This document shows positions 56,599 to 64,000 of a stretch of 64,000 bases of DNA, piece by piece. The stretch spans positions 62,001 to 126,000 of the forward strand of contig NZ_JAPKNH010000010.1 of NCBI RefSeq assembly GCF_026344005.1. The letters run 5' to 3'. The DNA is from Kaistia terrae (GTDB lineage Bacteria; Pseudomonadota; Alphaproteobacteria; Rhizobiales; Kaistiaceae). Position 1 is the first letter of the stretch. Every line of letters starts with the position of its first letter. Below the pieces are notes generated by a model. It was not told where the DNA came from and did not search any database. It worked only from the letters and a program-made list of their open reading frames with translations. The position numbers and the translations under genes are program-made.

Positions 56599-56630
56599 AA
56601 AAAGGCGCGGCCACTGGGCCGCGCCTTTTT
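56599..56630. terminator. Bidirectional Rho-independent terminator, polA / heme monooxygenase gene
   Basis: AAAAAGGCGCGGCC (56599-56612) pairs perfectly with GGCCGCGCCTTTTT (56617-56630) around ACTG. It is A-rich on one side and T-rich on the other, so it can stop both the plus-strand polA and the converging minus-strand gene. Confidence 0.95.
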
Positions 56631-56679
56631 CATGATGGCATTCAGCCGGGACGGCGCCCGGGGCATGTCGTAGAGACGA

Positions 56680-56991
56680 TCAGAGAACGCCTTCGACGGC
56701 GCTGAAGCCTTCGAAATTCGGATGGCCGAGGAACATCGGCTTGCGGTCGCCGGCGCCCTTGTGGGAATCGCGGAACTGCTGCGACTTGGTCCAGGCGACG
56801 AAGTTCTCTTCGGTCTTCCAGACGGTGTGCGACGAGTAGAGCGTGTGATCTTCGGCGGTCGCGCCCTTCAGCAGGTTGAAGGAGACGTAACCTTCCAGCT
56901 CATGCAGGTTGCGCGGGCGATTGCGCCAGATCTCTTCGAACTCGGCTTCCTGGCCCTTGATTACTTTGAAGCGGTTCATGGCGATGTACAT
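56680..56991 (-). CDS. Antibiotic-biosynthesis-monooxygenase-fold protein, likely heme-degrading (HmuQ/IsdG-like)
   Basis: 103 residues from ATG 56991. MYIAMNRFKVIKGQEAEFEE and FVAWTKSQQFRDSHKGAG match the ABM/IsdG fold, including the Asn7 (MNRFKV) and the W/H residues of bacterial heme oxygenases such as HmuQ of Bradyrhizobium. It would open heme to release iron. It follows the heme receptor gene on the same strand but behind a terminator. The heme role rests on context and fold, not on a search. Confidence 0.82.
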   Translation of the reverse strand: MYIAMNRFKVIKGQEAEFEEIWRNRPRNLHELEGYVSFNLLKGATAEDHTLYSSHTVWKTEENFVAWTKSQQFRDSHKGAGDRKPMFLGHPNFEGFSAVEGVL

Positions 56992-57054
56992 GATCGTTTT
57001 TCCGTTTGCGTGCCGATGAGGTGCGTTGGTGGAGTGATGCACGGGTTTGAAGGC

Positions 57055-57096
57055 AAAAAAATGAGGAGGGACGACCGTTGCCGGTCTTCCCCCCTC
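57055..57096 (-). terminator. Rho-independent terminator after the heme receptor gene
   Basis: On the minus strand a stem GAGGGGGGAAGACCGG ... CGTCCCTCCTC (57063-57096) is followed by a run of seven T (57055-57061). It lies between the receptor and the IsdG-like gene and should reduce or stop read-through. Confidence 0.75.
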
Positions 57097-57146
57097 GCGT
57101 CTGCCCGTCGTCACCACACCGCCGGGCAAACGTATTCAGCTCCGGC

Positions 57147-59282
57147 TTAGAACTGCATCTTCGCCGTCAGCAGGAAGGTGCGGCCACGGCCCGTCTCACC
57201 GGTGAAGTTGGTGACGTTCGAGAGAGCCGGCGTATAGGCCTTGTCGAACAGGTTCGTGATGTTGCCGCTGAGCGACAGGCCGTTGTCGAAGTTGTAGTTC
57301 GTGAACACGTCGACCAGCGTGTAGGCGTCCCAATCCGTCGGGTTGGAGGCGACGACGTCGTTGCCACCGTAGGCCGAGCCAACATAGGACAGTCGACCGC
57401 CGACCGTCAGGCGCTGCTCGAGGAAGCGGGCGCCGCCGGTGAGGGTTGCGACGTGCTCCGGCATCTGCATCGGGGCGCCGGCGCCGGCAACCTGCGTCGG
57501 CAGGTCGGTATGGGTGTAGCCATAGTTGAAGCTGGCGAACGCGACGCCGGCATCGTAGGTCGATTCGAACTCGAAGCCCTGGACGACCGAAGTGCCTGGC
57601 TGATTGGCGAAGTAGAAGCCTCTGCCGGCGAACTGGCCGACGATGTAATCTTCGATGTTCTGATAGTAATAGTTGGCCTTGATGCGGAGGCTATCATTTT
57701 CCGTCAAGACGTTGTCGCGACGGATGTTGGTGCCGATTTCCCAGCCCTTCTGGATTTCCGGAACCAGGAACGGGTTCGGGTAAGCGTTGACGCCGCCGCC
57801 GGGATGGCTGCCGCCGAGCATGGTCTCGGAGATGGTCGGCGGACGGGTGCTTTCCGAATAGGTGACATAGGGCTGCAGCCACTCATAGGGATTGAGCGCA
57901 ATCGTCAGCTTCGGATTGATGCGGCCGCCCGAATTGTCGACGTCATGAAAGCCGATCGGAATGTTGAGCGGATTTCCGAGCTGGGCATTATAGCTTCCGT
58001 CGAGATTGTAGAAATCGTAGCGCAAGCCCGCGATCACGTCGACGATATTGTAGCTGAAGGTCGTCTCCGAGAAGGCGCCTGCATTGTAACTTTCGCCGCT
58101 TGGATTCACGCCGCCGCCGGATAGGGGGGTGCGGACGTTGTAAGCGGTAACGTCATCGCGGAAATACTCGAAACCGTAGATTGACTTCACGCCGACCTGG
58201 CCGAGCGCGAAGTTCGACGTGTTCGAGATATCGAAACCGTATCCCTTGTCCTCCATGACGCGGCCGGCGGATGCGCCAGCACCAGAGACGTTGCCGTCAT
58301 ACGTCATCGTGACGTCGTTGTAGTAGACGTGCGCAGCGACGTTGACGAGTTCGCTGTCCGGGTCCCAGTTCAGGCCGGCTGTATACGTGTTCGACTTGAC
58401 GTTCTGAAAGTAGGAGTTGGCGAAGAAGTCGTTGTCGTAGAGCACCGCTCCGACCTTTACAGTCAGGTCGTCGGTCGGAGCGAACTCGCCTTTGATCAGG
58501 CCTGAAACGAGGTTCTGGCCGGTGAACGGCACGGTGATGCCGTCGCCATTCTCGAAATCGTTCGGGCTGCTGTAGCTGATCGCGCCGGCGATGGCCGCGC
58601 CGCCGCCGGTCGAGCGCAGTGCGCCCGCGGCCATCTCCGAGAAGCCAACCTCGTTGCTGCCCCAGGTCAGCGTCGCGAGCGCGCCCCAGTTCTTGCCGTC
58701 GGTGATGATGTCGTCGACGCCGAGCGTGCGCATGTTGGCGGTACCCGCCAGAGCGCCGGCACCACCCGCGGTCGAGACGGCTCCGCGCTGTACGTCAACG
58801 CCGGCAACCAGCGCCGGGTCGACATAGGTGAAGCCCTGCGCCTCATGGCCGGTGAAGCGGAAGTTCTGGCGAACGCCGTCGATCATCGTGTTGACGCGGC
58901 CCGAGCCTTCGAAGCCACGGATGTTCACCGAGAGACCGGCATTCTGCACGCTGTCGCGCGAGAAGGTGCCCGGCATGGCGCGGAGCACGTTGCCGATGTT
59001 GCGCTGGCCGAACAGCTGGATCTCGTCCGCGCCGGCCGAGCTGATCGAGGCCGGGGTCGTGAACGGGTTCTTCCAGCCTTCCGGCGCGGCGGAGACCGTG
59101 ATCGGGGCGAGGAAGCTGGTCTCGCCCTTGGCGGCCTTCTTCTTCAGCTCTTCGTCAGTCTCGGTGGTGCTGGCGGCCGGCGTTGCCGCGGCCTGCGCCT
59201 TGGCGGCGTTGGCGGAGAAGGCGGAGAGGAGTGCCGCGGCCGTACCAGCCATCAGCCAAGTCTTATGTCGAGCGACACGCAT
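57147..59282 (-). CDS. TonB-dependent heme/hemoglobin receptor
   Basis: 711 residues from ATG 59282. An N-terminal signal peptide (TWLMAGTAAALLSAFSANAA) precedes the plug domain (EIQLFGQRNIGNVLRAMPGT, RGFEGSGRVNTMIDGVRQNF), and the rest is a 22-strand barrel ending in the aromatic residue F (TFLLTAKMQF). RQNFRFTGHEAQGFTYVDP and the RGA..GGAGALAG stretch match hemoglobin/transferrin/lactoferrin receptors. It imports heme across the outer membrane with TonB energy. Divergent from hemP-hmuTUV. Confidence 0.93.
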   Translation of the reverse strand: MRVARHKTWLMAGTAAALLSAFSANAAKAQAAATPAASTTETDEELKKKAAKGETSFLAPITVSAAPEGWKNPFTTPASISSAGADEIQLFGQRNIGNVLRAMPGTFSRDSVQNAGLSVNIRGFEGSGRVNTMIDGVRQNFRFTGHEAQGFTYVDPALVAGVDVQRGAVSTAGGAGALAGTANMRTLGVDDIITDGKNWGALATLTWGSNEVGFSEMAAGALRSTGGGAAIAGAISYSSPNDFENGDGITVPFTGQNLVSGLIKGEFAPTDDLTVKVGAVLYDNDFFANSYFQNVKSNTYTAGLNWDPDSELVNVAAHVYYNDVTMTYDGNVSGAGASAGRVMEDKGYGFDISNTSNFALGQVGVKSIYGFEYFRDDVTAYNVRTPLSGGGVNPSGESYNAGAFSETTFSYNIVDVIAGLRYDFYNLDGSYNAQLGNPLNIPIGFHDVDNSGGRINPKLTIALNPYEWLQPYVTYSESTRPPTISETMLGGSHPGGGVNAYPNPFLVPEIQKGWEIGTNIRRDNVLTENDSLRIKANYYYQNIEDYIVGQFAGRGFYFANQPGTSVVQGFEFESTYDAGVAFASFNYGYTHTDLPTQVAGAGAPMQMPEHVATLTGGARFLEQRLTVGGRLSYVGSAYGGNDVVASNPTDWDAYTLVDVFTNYNFDNGLSLSGNITNLFDKAYTPALSNVTNFTGETGRGRTFLLTAKMQF

Positions 59283-59479
59283 GCGAGCCCCATAGGCGAT
59301 TTGTTTGAATGGGCCTGGCTGGCTGTCCGGGCCCGCATCGTGGCGGTCCGGCACTGGCGTGCTTGGCGGTCACACCCGTTCTCCGCAGCCTCGGGTGAGG
59401 CGAGTTGCGTCGAAACCGGTGTCAGCGATGTTTCACTTGCGGAGATACGAAAAGATGAGTACGTCAGTCAACTAAATTG

Positions 59480-59514
59480 TTGCGAATTATTCGCAAGTTT
59501 AGAATGAATCAAAA
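59480..59514. promoter_or_regulatory. Iron-control region: 17-bp palindrome and Irr-box-like half site
   Basis: TTGCGAATTATTCGCAA (59480-59496) is a perfect palindrome around one central base. Right behind it, TTTAGAATGAATCAAAA (59498-59514) resembles the ICE motif TTTAGAA-N3-TTCTAAA bound by Irr in Rhizobiales, with a good left half and a weak right half. Both lie in the 265-bp gap between the divergent receptor gene and hemP, close to the hemP start. Likely Irr, RirA or Fur control; not proven. Confidence 0.55.
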
Positions 59515-59547
59515 TTGCCGCCACCCAGGCAATCCGGTGGAGCTCAA

Positions 59548-59724
59548 ATGCACGACATAACATTGGCCGGTGTCGCTCAGGAGTCGCCCGTTTCGGGCTC
59601 CGGGCCGCGCGTGATTTCCAGCGGCGACCTCCTCAACGGAGCCCGGGAGATCATCATTCGCCATGTTGGCGAGGATTACAGGCTGCGCCTTACCCGGGCC
59701 GGCAAGCTCATATTGAACAAGTAG
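59548..59724 (+). CDS. hemP: Hemin uptake protein HemP (HmuP-like)
   Basis: 58 residues from ATG 59548, behind GTGGAG. The C-terminal part SGDLLNGAREIIIRHVGEDY, followed by RLRLTRAGKLILNK, is the HemP/HmuP family signature. In Bradyrhizobium HmuP is a co-activator of heme-uptake genes. It sits at the head of the hemP-hmuTUV operon, 8 bp before hmuT. Confidence 0.93.
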   Translation: MHDITLAGVAQESPVSGSGPRVISSGDLLNGAREIIIRHVGEDYRLRLTRAGKLILNK

Positions 59725-59732
59725 AGGGGATC

Positions 59733-60731
59733 ATGATGAGGCTCGCGCATTCTCCTATGCCTTTCGGCGTCGTTCGGTCGGTCGAACGCCTGTCGGGTCG
59801 GCGCTTCCAGTTTCTCTTTGGCTTGACCTTCGCGCTCGCCATCACCTTCGGGGCGATCGTTGAATCGGTGGCCGCGGATCGGGTGATCGAGGATGCGACC
59901 GGCCGCAAGGTCACGATCGGCACGACGCAGCGTATCGTCACCATCGGCGGCGACATCACCGAGATCGTCTATGCGCTTGGCGCCGGCGACAGGATCATCG
60001 CCCGCGACACCACCTCGTCCTATCCGGCAGAGGCCAACGCCAAGCCGGACGTCGGCTACATGCGGGCGCTGTCTGCGGAAGGCGTGCTTTCGGTCAAGCC
60101 GGACCTGATCATCGCCGTCGAAGGTTCCGGCCCGAAGGATGCGATCACGCTGCTCGAATCGGCCTCGGTGCCGATCGTCATCGTGCCGGAACGCCGCTCG
60201 GGCGACAGCATCGTCGCCAAGGTCCGCCTGATCGCCGACATTCTTGGCGAGACGAAAAAGGGCAACCAGATCGCCGATGGGCTGACCACGAAGTTCAAGG
60301 CACTCGAGACCGCGATCGCCAAGATCCCGGAAAACGAGCGCAAGAAGGCCGTGTTTGTGATGAGCCTGAACGGCGGCAAGCCGCTGGCAGCCGGCCACAA
60401 CACCGCCGCCGACGCGATGATCAACATGGCGGGCGGCATCAATCCGATGGCGGCTGTCGAGGGCTACAAGCCCGCTTCCGACGAGGCGCTGATTGCCGCC
60501 GCTCCCGAAGTTGTCGTCATGATGAATTCGCAGCAGGGGGCGCCCAAGCCGGACGTCGTGTTTGATTCGCCGTCGCTGCGCGCGACCCCTGCCGCTCAGA
60601 ACAAGGCGCTCGTCGCCATGGACGGGCTCTATCTGCTCGGCTTCGGTCCGCGCACGGCGGACGCGGCGCGCGATCTCGCGCATGCGCTTTATCCGACGCT
60701 CGACCTTCCCGAGTGGCCGGTAGCGAACTGA
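59733..60731 (+). CDS. hmuT: Heme ABC transporter periplasmic binding protein HmuT
   Basis: 332 residues. A hydrophobic signal (FLFGLTFALAITFGAIVESV) ends in a cleavage site near A-A-D. The mature part has RIVTIGGDITEIVYALGAGD and VPIVIVPERRSGDSIVAKVR, the helical-backbone TroA/BtuF fold, and a C-terminal YLLGFGPRTADAARDLAHAL. It binds heme in the periplasm and hands it to HmuUV. No lipobox is visible, so it is soluble. Stop and hmuU start overlap (TGATG 60729-60733). Confidence 0.94.
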   Translation: MMRLAHSPMPFGVVRSVERLSGRRFQFLFGLTFALAITFGAIVESVAADRVIEDATGRKVTIGTTQRIVTIGGDITEIVYALGAGDRIIARDTTSSYPAEANAKPDVGYMRALSAEGVLSVKPDLIIAVEGSGPKDAITLLESASVPIVIVPERRSGDSIVAKVRLIADILGETKKGNQIADGLTTKFKALETAIAKIPENERKKAVFVMSLNGGKPLAAGHNTAADAMINMAGGINPMAAVEGYKPASDEALIAAAPEVVVMMNSQQGAPKPDVVFDSPSLRATPAAQNKALVAMDGLYLLGFGPRTADAARDLAHALYPTLDLPEWPVAN

Positions 60732-61810
60732 TGAGTCTGGTTATGACAGCCCCGGTCGCCGGCGATCGTCGCGGCCGGGCCCGCATCGTGATCGCTGGCC
60801 TGGTCGTCCTCCTCCTCGTTGTTTGCGTGATTTCGCTCTGTATCGGCCCGTCGGGCATGTCGACGGCGGAGGTCGCAGGCCTGCTCTCCGACGCCGTTGC
60901 CGGGCGCTTTGACGCGATCAATACCGTCAACCACGTCATCCTGTTCGATATTCGCATCCCACGCACGCTGCTCGGTGCGATGGTGGGGGCGGGGCTGGCC
61001 CTGGCCGGTGCCATGATGCAGGGCCTGTTCCGCAATCCGCTGGCCGATCCGGGCCTCGTCGGCGTTTCGGCGGGCGCCGCACTCGGCGCGGTGCTGGTCA
61101 TCGTGCTCGGTGGCGCGTTTCTGGCGCCGGTGATGGATTTCCTCGGCATCGGCGCGCTGCCGATCGCCGCCTTCTTCGGCGGCCTCGGCACGACGCTGCT
61201 GCTCTATGCGATCGCCACGCGGCGCGGCCAGACCTCGGTTGGCACCATGCTTCTCGCCGGCATCGCGCTCGGCGCCATCGCTGGCGCGGTTACCGCCTAT
61301 CTCGTCTTCCGCAGCAATGACTTCCAATTGCGCGAACTGACCTTCTGGTCGATGGGCGGGCTTGGCGGCGCGACCTGGCACAAGATCCTGCTGGCGGTGC
61401 CGTTCATCGTCGGCGTGTTCCTGGCCATGCCGTTTACCGCCCGAGGGCTCGACGCCCTGGTGCTGGGCGAGGCGGAAGCCCGCCATCTCGGCTTCAACAC
61501 GCAGTTCCTGAAGAGCCTGATCATCCTGGTCGTGGCGCTCGCCGTCGGCGTTTCGGTCGCCTTTGCCGGAATCATCGGCTTTGTCGGCATCGTCGTGCCG
61601 CATGTGCTGCGGCTGGTGATCGGACCGGAGCATCGGACGCTGCTGCCGGCGACCGCGCTGCTCGGCGCGACGCTGCTGATCGTCGCCGACATGGTCTGCC
61701 GCACGATCGTCGCCCCGGCGGAACTGCCGATCGGCATCGTCACCGCCACGATCGGCGCGCCCTTCTTCCTGTCGATCCTGCTCAGGAAGCGCGGCGTCAT
61801 CGATCTCTAG
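60731..61810 (+). CDS. hmuU: Heme ABC transporter permease HmuU
   Basis: 359 residues from ATG 60731, about ten membrane helices, FecCD/BtuC type. RIPRTLLGAMVGAGLALAGA then MMQGLFRNPLADPGLVGVS is the FecCD signature, and GEAEARHLGFNTQFLKS with VAFAGIIGFVGIVVPHVLRL is the coupling segment. It forms the heme channel in the inner membrane with HmuV. Confidence 0.95.
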   Translation: MSLVMTAPVAGDRRGRARIVIAGLVVLLLVVCVISLCIGPSGMSTAEVAGLLSDAVAGRFDAINTVNHVILFDIRIPRTLLGAMVGAGLALAGAMMQGLFRNPLADPGLVGVSAGAALGAVLVIVLGGAFLAPVMDFLGIGALPIAAFFGGLGTTLLLYAIATRRGQTSVGTMLLAGIALGAIAGAVTAYLVFRSNDFQLRELTFWSMGGLGGATWHKILLAVPFIVGVFLAMPFTARGLDALVLGEAEARHLGFNTQFLKSLIILVVALAVGVSVAFAGIIGFVGIVVPHVLRLVIGPEHRTLLPATALLGATLLIVADMVCRTIVAPAELPIGIVTATIGAPFFLSILLRKRGVIDL

Positions 61811-61895
61811 GCGGACAGGATCGGCCTGCGATAGAAGATGGAGACGCGGCGGCCGCCAGCCGGCCGGCCGCTCTCCCAAGAAACGGGAAGCAGAG

Positions 61896-62681
61896 ATGCT
61901 GGAAGTTGAAGCCCTCACCATCCGCGCCGGCCAGCGCGCCATTCTCGACAACGTCTCGCTGACGGTCGCGCCCGGCCAGCTGACGGCGGTCGTCGGACCG
62001 AACGGTGCCGGCAAGTCGACCATCCTGAAGGCGGTCACCGGCGAACTGCGCGCCGCCAGCGGCACGATCAAGCTGGACGGCAGGAGCATCGCTTCCTACC
62101 GGCCCTATGAACTGGCGCAACGCCGTGCCGTGCTGCCGCAATCCTCTTCGCTCGCCTTCCCCTTCACCGTGCACGAGGTCGTGCGCCTCGGCACCAGCGG
62201 CGCGCTGAACCCCGTCGATCGCGCCGCCCGCGTCGCGGCAGCGCTCATCCGGGTCGATTTGAACGGCTTTGGCGGCCGCTACTTCCAGGAGCTTTCCGGC
62301 GGCGAGCAGCAGCGCGTCCATCTCGCCCGCGTGCTCTGCCAGGTCTGGGAGCCGGTGGTCGCCGGCCTGCCGCGCTATCTCTTCCTCGACGAGCCGACGG
62401 CCAGTCTCGACCTGCGTCACCAGCTGCTCACCCTCGACACGGCCAGAAATTTCGCCCGCGCCGGCGGCGGCGTCATCGCCATCCTGCATGATCTGAACCT
62501 TGCGGCGCTCTATGCCGACAAGATCATCGTCGTCAGCGCCGGCCGGATCGCGGCCAGCGGTACGCCGCGCGAGGTCCTGACCGACGAGATGATGCGCTCC
62601 GTCTTCGGCGTGAGCGTGCATGTCGGCGGCGTTCCGACCGACGCGCCCTTCATCCTGCCGCACAGCGCCCACGCCGCCTGA
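61896..62681 (+). CDS. hmuV: Heme ABC transporter ATPase HmuV
   Basis: 261 residues. Walker A GPNGAGKST, signature LSGGEQQRVHLARVLCQV, Walker B YLFLDEPTASLD, and H-loop AILHDLNLAALYADK are intact. AVLPQSSSLAFPFTVHEVVR is the Q-loop typical of HmuV. It powers heme import through HmuU. It lies 85 bp after hmuU and ends the operon. Confidence 0.95.
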   Translation: MLEVEALTIRAGQRAILDNVSLTVAPGQLTAVVGPNGAGKSTILKAVTGELRAASGTIKLDGRSIASYRPYELAQRRAVLPQSSSLAFPFTVHEVVRLGTSGALNPVDRAARVAAALIRVDLNGFGGRYFQELSGGEQQRVHLARVLCQVWEPVVAGLPRYLFLDEPTASLDLRHQLLTLDTARNFARAGGGVIAILHDLNLAALYADKIIVVSAGRIAASGTPREVLTDEMMRSVFGVSVHVGGVPTDAPFILPHSAHAA

Positions 62682-62830
62682 CCTTTTTGGGGCCGGTTCG
62701 CGTAGGCTCCCGATACCCTTCCCGCGAAAAAGAACCTGCCCAAAGGGGAGGCTCTGATGCCATGCCGATTCCATCCGGCGGGAACAGGCTCTAGATTGCG
62801 CCTCCCGAAACTGCGGACAGGGATTCGAAC

Positions 62831-64000
62831 ATGGCAGCCCAAAAGCCGGTGCCGACGCGCACGGTATTGATCATCGACGTCGGAACCTCGTCGGTGAAGG
62901 CGGTTCTGTTCGACGAGGCTGGTCATACCCTTCGCTCTGCCGATGCGCCTGTTGTCACCCAGGTGCCGCAACCCGGTTGGGCCGAGCAGGACCCGGTCAC
63001 CTGGTGGAAGGCGACCGCGGACGCCGTGCGCGGGCTCGCCATCGACGATTCTCCCATCGCGATCGCGCTCACCGGCTCGATGCAGAATGTGATTCTGCTT
63101 GGTCGTGAAGGCACGAGCCTGCGCCCGGCTTTGCTCTACAGCGACGCACGGGTCACGACGGCCGAAATCGAGGCTCTGAAGGCGCAGCTGCCTGGGGACT
63201 TCGAGGCGCGGATCGGCAATCGCGCCGAGCCGGCGCTCTGCCTGTTCCGGCTCGACTGGCTGCTGAACCACGAGATCGACACCATGGGGAAGGTCGAGCG
63301 TGTGCTGTTCGGCGCCAAGGACGCGATGATCCATCGCATGACCGGCCGCGCCGTTGTCGATCCGACCTGCGCCACCACGACCGGCCTGCTGAACCTGGCC
63401 GAGCGCCATTGGGATGCGGCCATCCTCGGTGCCATTGGCCTATCGCCGGCGATCCTGCCCGACATTCTCGATGCCGACGCGCTGGCCGGCCCGCTGCTGC
63501 CGGAGCCGGCGAGCGCGCTCGGCCTGAAGCCCGGCATTCCGGTTTATGTCGGAGCCGGCGATGGCGGCGCCACCGCCTGGGGCACGGAGAGCGAGCGGCA
63601 TGACCGGCCGCACGCCTATCTCGGGACCACAGGCTGGATCGCGGCGACGATGCCCTATTCGGTCGCCAAGCCGCCGCGCGACGCCTATACGCTGGCCGCG
63701 CCTGTCGGCACCGATGTCATTGTCATCTCGCCCTTTCTGGCGGCCGGTCTTGCCATCGATTGGTTTGCCAATGTCACCGGCCGCCCCGTCGGCGCGCTAT
63801 ATGCCAGCGCAGAGGCTCAGGACGCCAATCCGCCCGGCGCGCTGTTCCTGCCCTATCTGATCGGAGAGCGCGCGCCGTTCTCCGACCGCGCCGTGCGCGG
63901 GGCCTTCTTCGGCCTCGACCGCGACCACGCGCCGGAAGCGCTCGCCTATGCCGTGCTGGAAGGCCTTGCCCACGCCATCCGCGACAATCTCGACGCGCTG
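62831..64000 (+). CDS. FGGY-family carbohydrate kinase (xylulokinase-like), 3' end outside window
   Basis: 390 residues are present, open to the last base, from ATG 62831. TVLIIDVGTSSVKAVLFDEA is the N-terminal ATP-binding motif of FGGY kinases, VPQPGWAEQDPVTWWKATAD the conserved W-x-E-Q-D-P block, and VYVGAGDGGATAWGTE with GAFFGLDRDHAPEALAYAVL mark the C-terminal half, including the catalytic aspartate of AGDGG. About 100 residues are missing. It phosphorylates a pentulose or similar sugar; the exact one is open. The 149-bp gap before it suggests its own promoter. Confidence 0.9.
   Translation, partial: MAAQKPVPTRTVLIIDVGTSSVKAVLFDEAGHTLRSADAPVVTQVPQPGWAEQDPVTWWKATADAVRGLAIDDSPIAIALTGSMQNVILLGREGTSLRPALLYSDARVTTAEIEALKAQLPGDFEARIGNRAEPALCLFRLDWLLNHEIDTMGKVERVLFGAKDAMIHRMTGRAVVDPTCATTTGLLNLAERHWDAAILGAIGLSPAILPDILDADALAGPLLPEPASALGLKPGIPVYVGAGDGGATAWGTESERHDRPHAYLGTTGWIAATMPYSVAKPPRDAYTLAAPVGTDVIVISPFLAAGLAIDWFANVTGRPVGALYASAEAQDANPPGALFLPYLIGERAPFSDRAVRGAFFGLDRDHAPEALAYAVLEGLAHAIRDNLDAL

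Overview
This is a GC-rich, gene-dense chromosomal window from an alphaproteobacterium, most likely of the order Hyphomicrobiales (Rhizobiales). The call rests on an acpXL/fabZXL/two-ketosynthase/dehydrogenase/acyltransferase cluster for very-long-chain fatty acids of lipid A, an ActS/ActR (RegB/RegA) redox two-component pair, the hemC-hemD-mitofilin-HemY block divergent from tsaD-NUDIX-gpsA, an MmcB-type repair protein, and an intracellular PHB depolymerase. A Kaistia-like genus fits but is only an inference. Nothing suggests a plasmid; the core is housekeeping chromosome.

Layout. 1-1.45 kb: the end of a sugar-oxidoreductase operon (two Gfo/Idh/MocA proteins). 1.45-6.4 kb: an accessory stretch with decayed pieces (frameshifted tail of a RepA-like plasmid/phage ATPase, a GNAT stub, a TetR tail), a VOC protein, and a divergent LysR/MFS efflux pair. 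6.4-12.9 kb: a minus-strand import operon with an RpiR-family regulator, NMT1/THI5-like binding protein, an orphan protein resembling the C-terminal domain of RarA/MgsA, an ABC ATPase, a double permease and a DapA-like protein. 12.9-14.2 kb: a gene-free stretch ending at tRNA-Thr(CGU).

14.4-25 kb: housekeeping: hemC, hemD, mitofilin-like and HemY-N proteins on minus; tsaD, NUDIX, gpsA, YciI, EVE, a methyltransferase and acetyl-CoA synthetase on plus. 25-28.4 kb: tagaturonate-reductase-like enzyme, a DUF1624 membrane acyltransferase with a Cys-rich tail, and a 2OG-Fe(II) oxygenase. 28.5-35.3 kb: a tight operon of transglutaminase-DUF2126, ATP-grasp/alpha-E fusion and second transglutaminase, with no proteasome-like gene beside it. 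35.5-40.9 kb: the lipid A very-long-chain acyl cluster, whose first ketosynthase has lost its catalytic residues. 41-44 kb: mmcB, ridA, actR, actS. 44-49.7 kb: a PHB depolymerase fused to a helix-hairpin-helix domain, small DUF proteins, a YgjP-like metallopeptidase, a sugar epimerase-like barrel and a J-domain protein. 49.8-56.6 kb: PBP1A with an unusual repeat-bearing cytoplasmic tail, a small membrane protein and polA. 56.7-62.7 kb: heme-iron acquisition (TonB receptor and ABM heme-oxygenase-like protein on minus, hemP-hmuTUV on plus) around a shared control region holding a perfect palindrome and an Irr-type half site. 62.8 kb to the end: an FGGY sugar kinase running off the window.

The most interesting items are the ketosynthase/pseudo-ketosynthase pair, the RarA-C-like protein inside a transport operon, the proteasome-less transglutaminase/ATP-grasp/alpha-E operon, the PhaZ-HhH fusion, and the DapA-like protein without the Schiff-base lysine. 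All family assignments come from reading motifs by eye; no database search was run.
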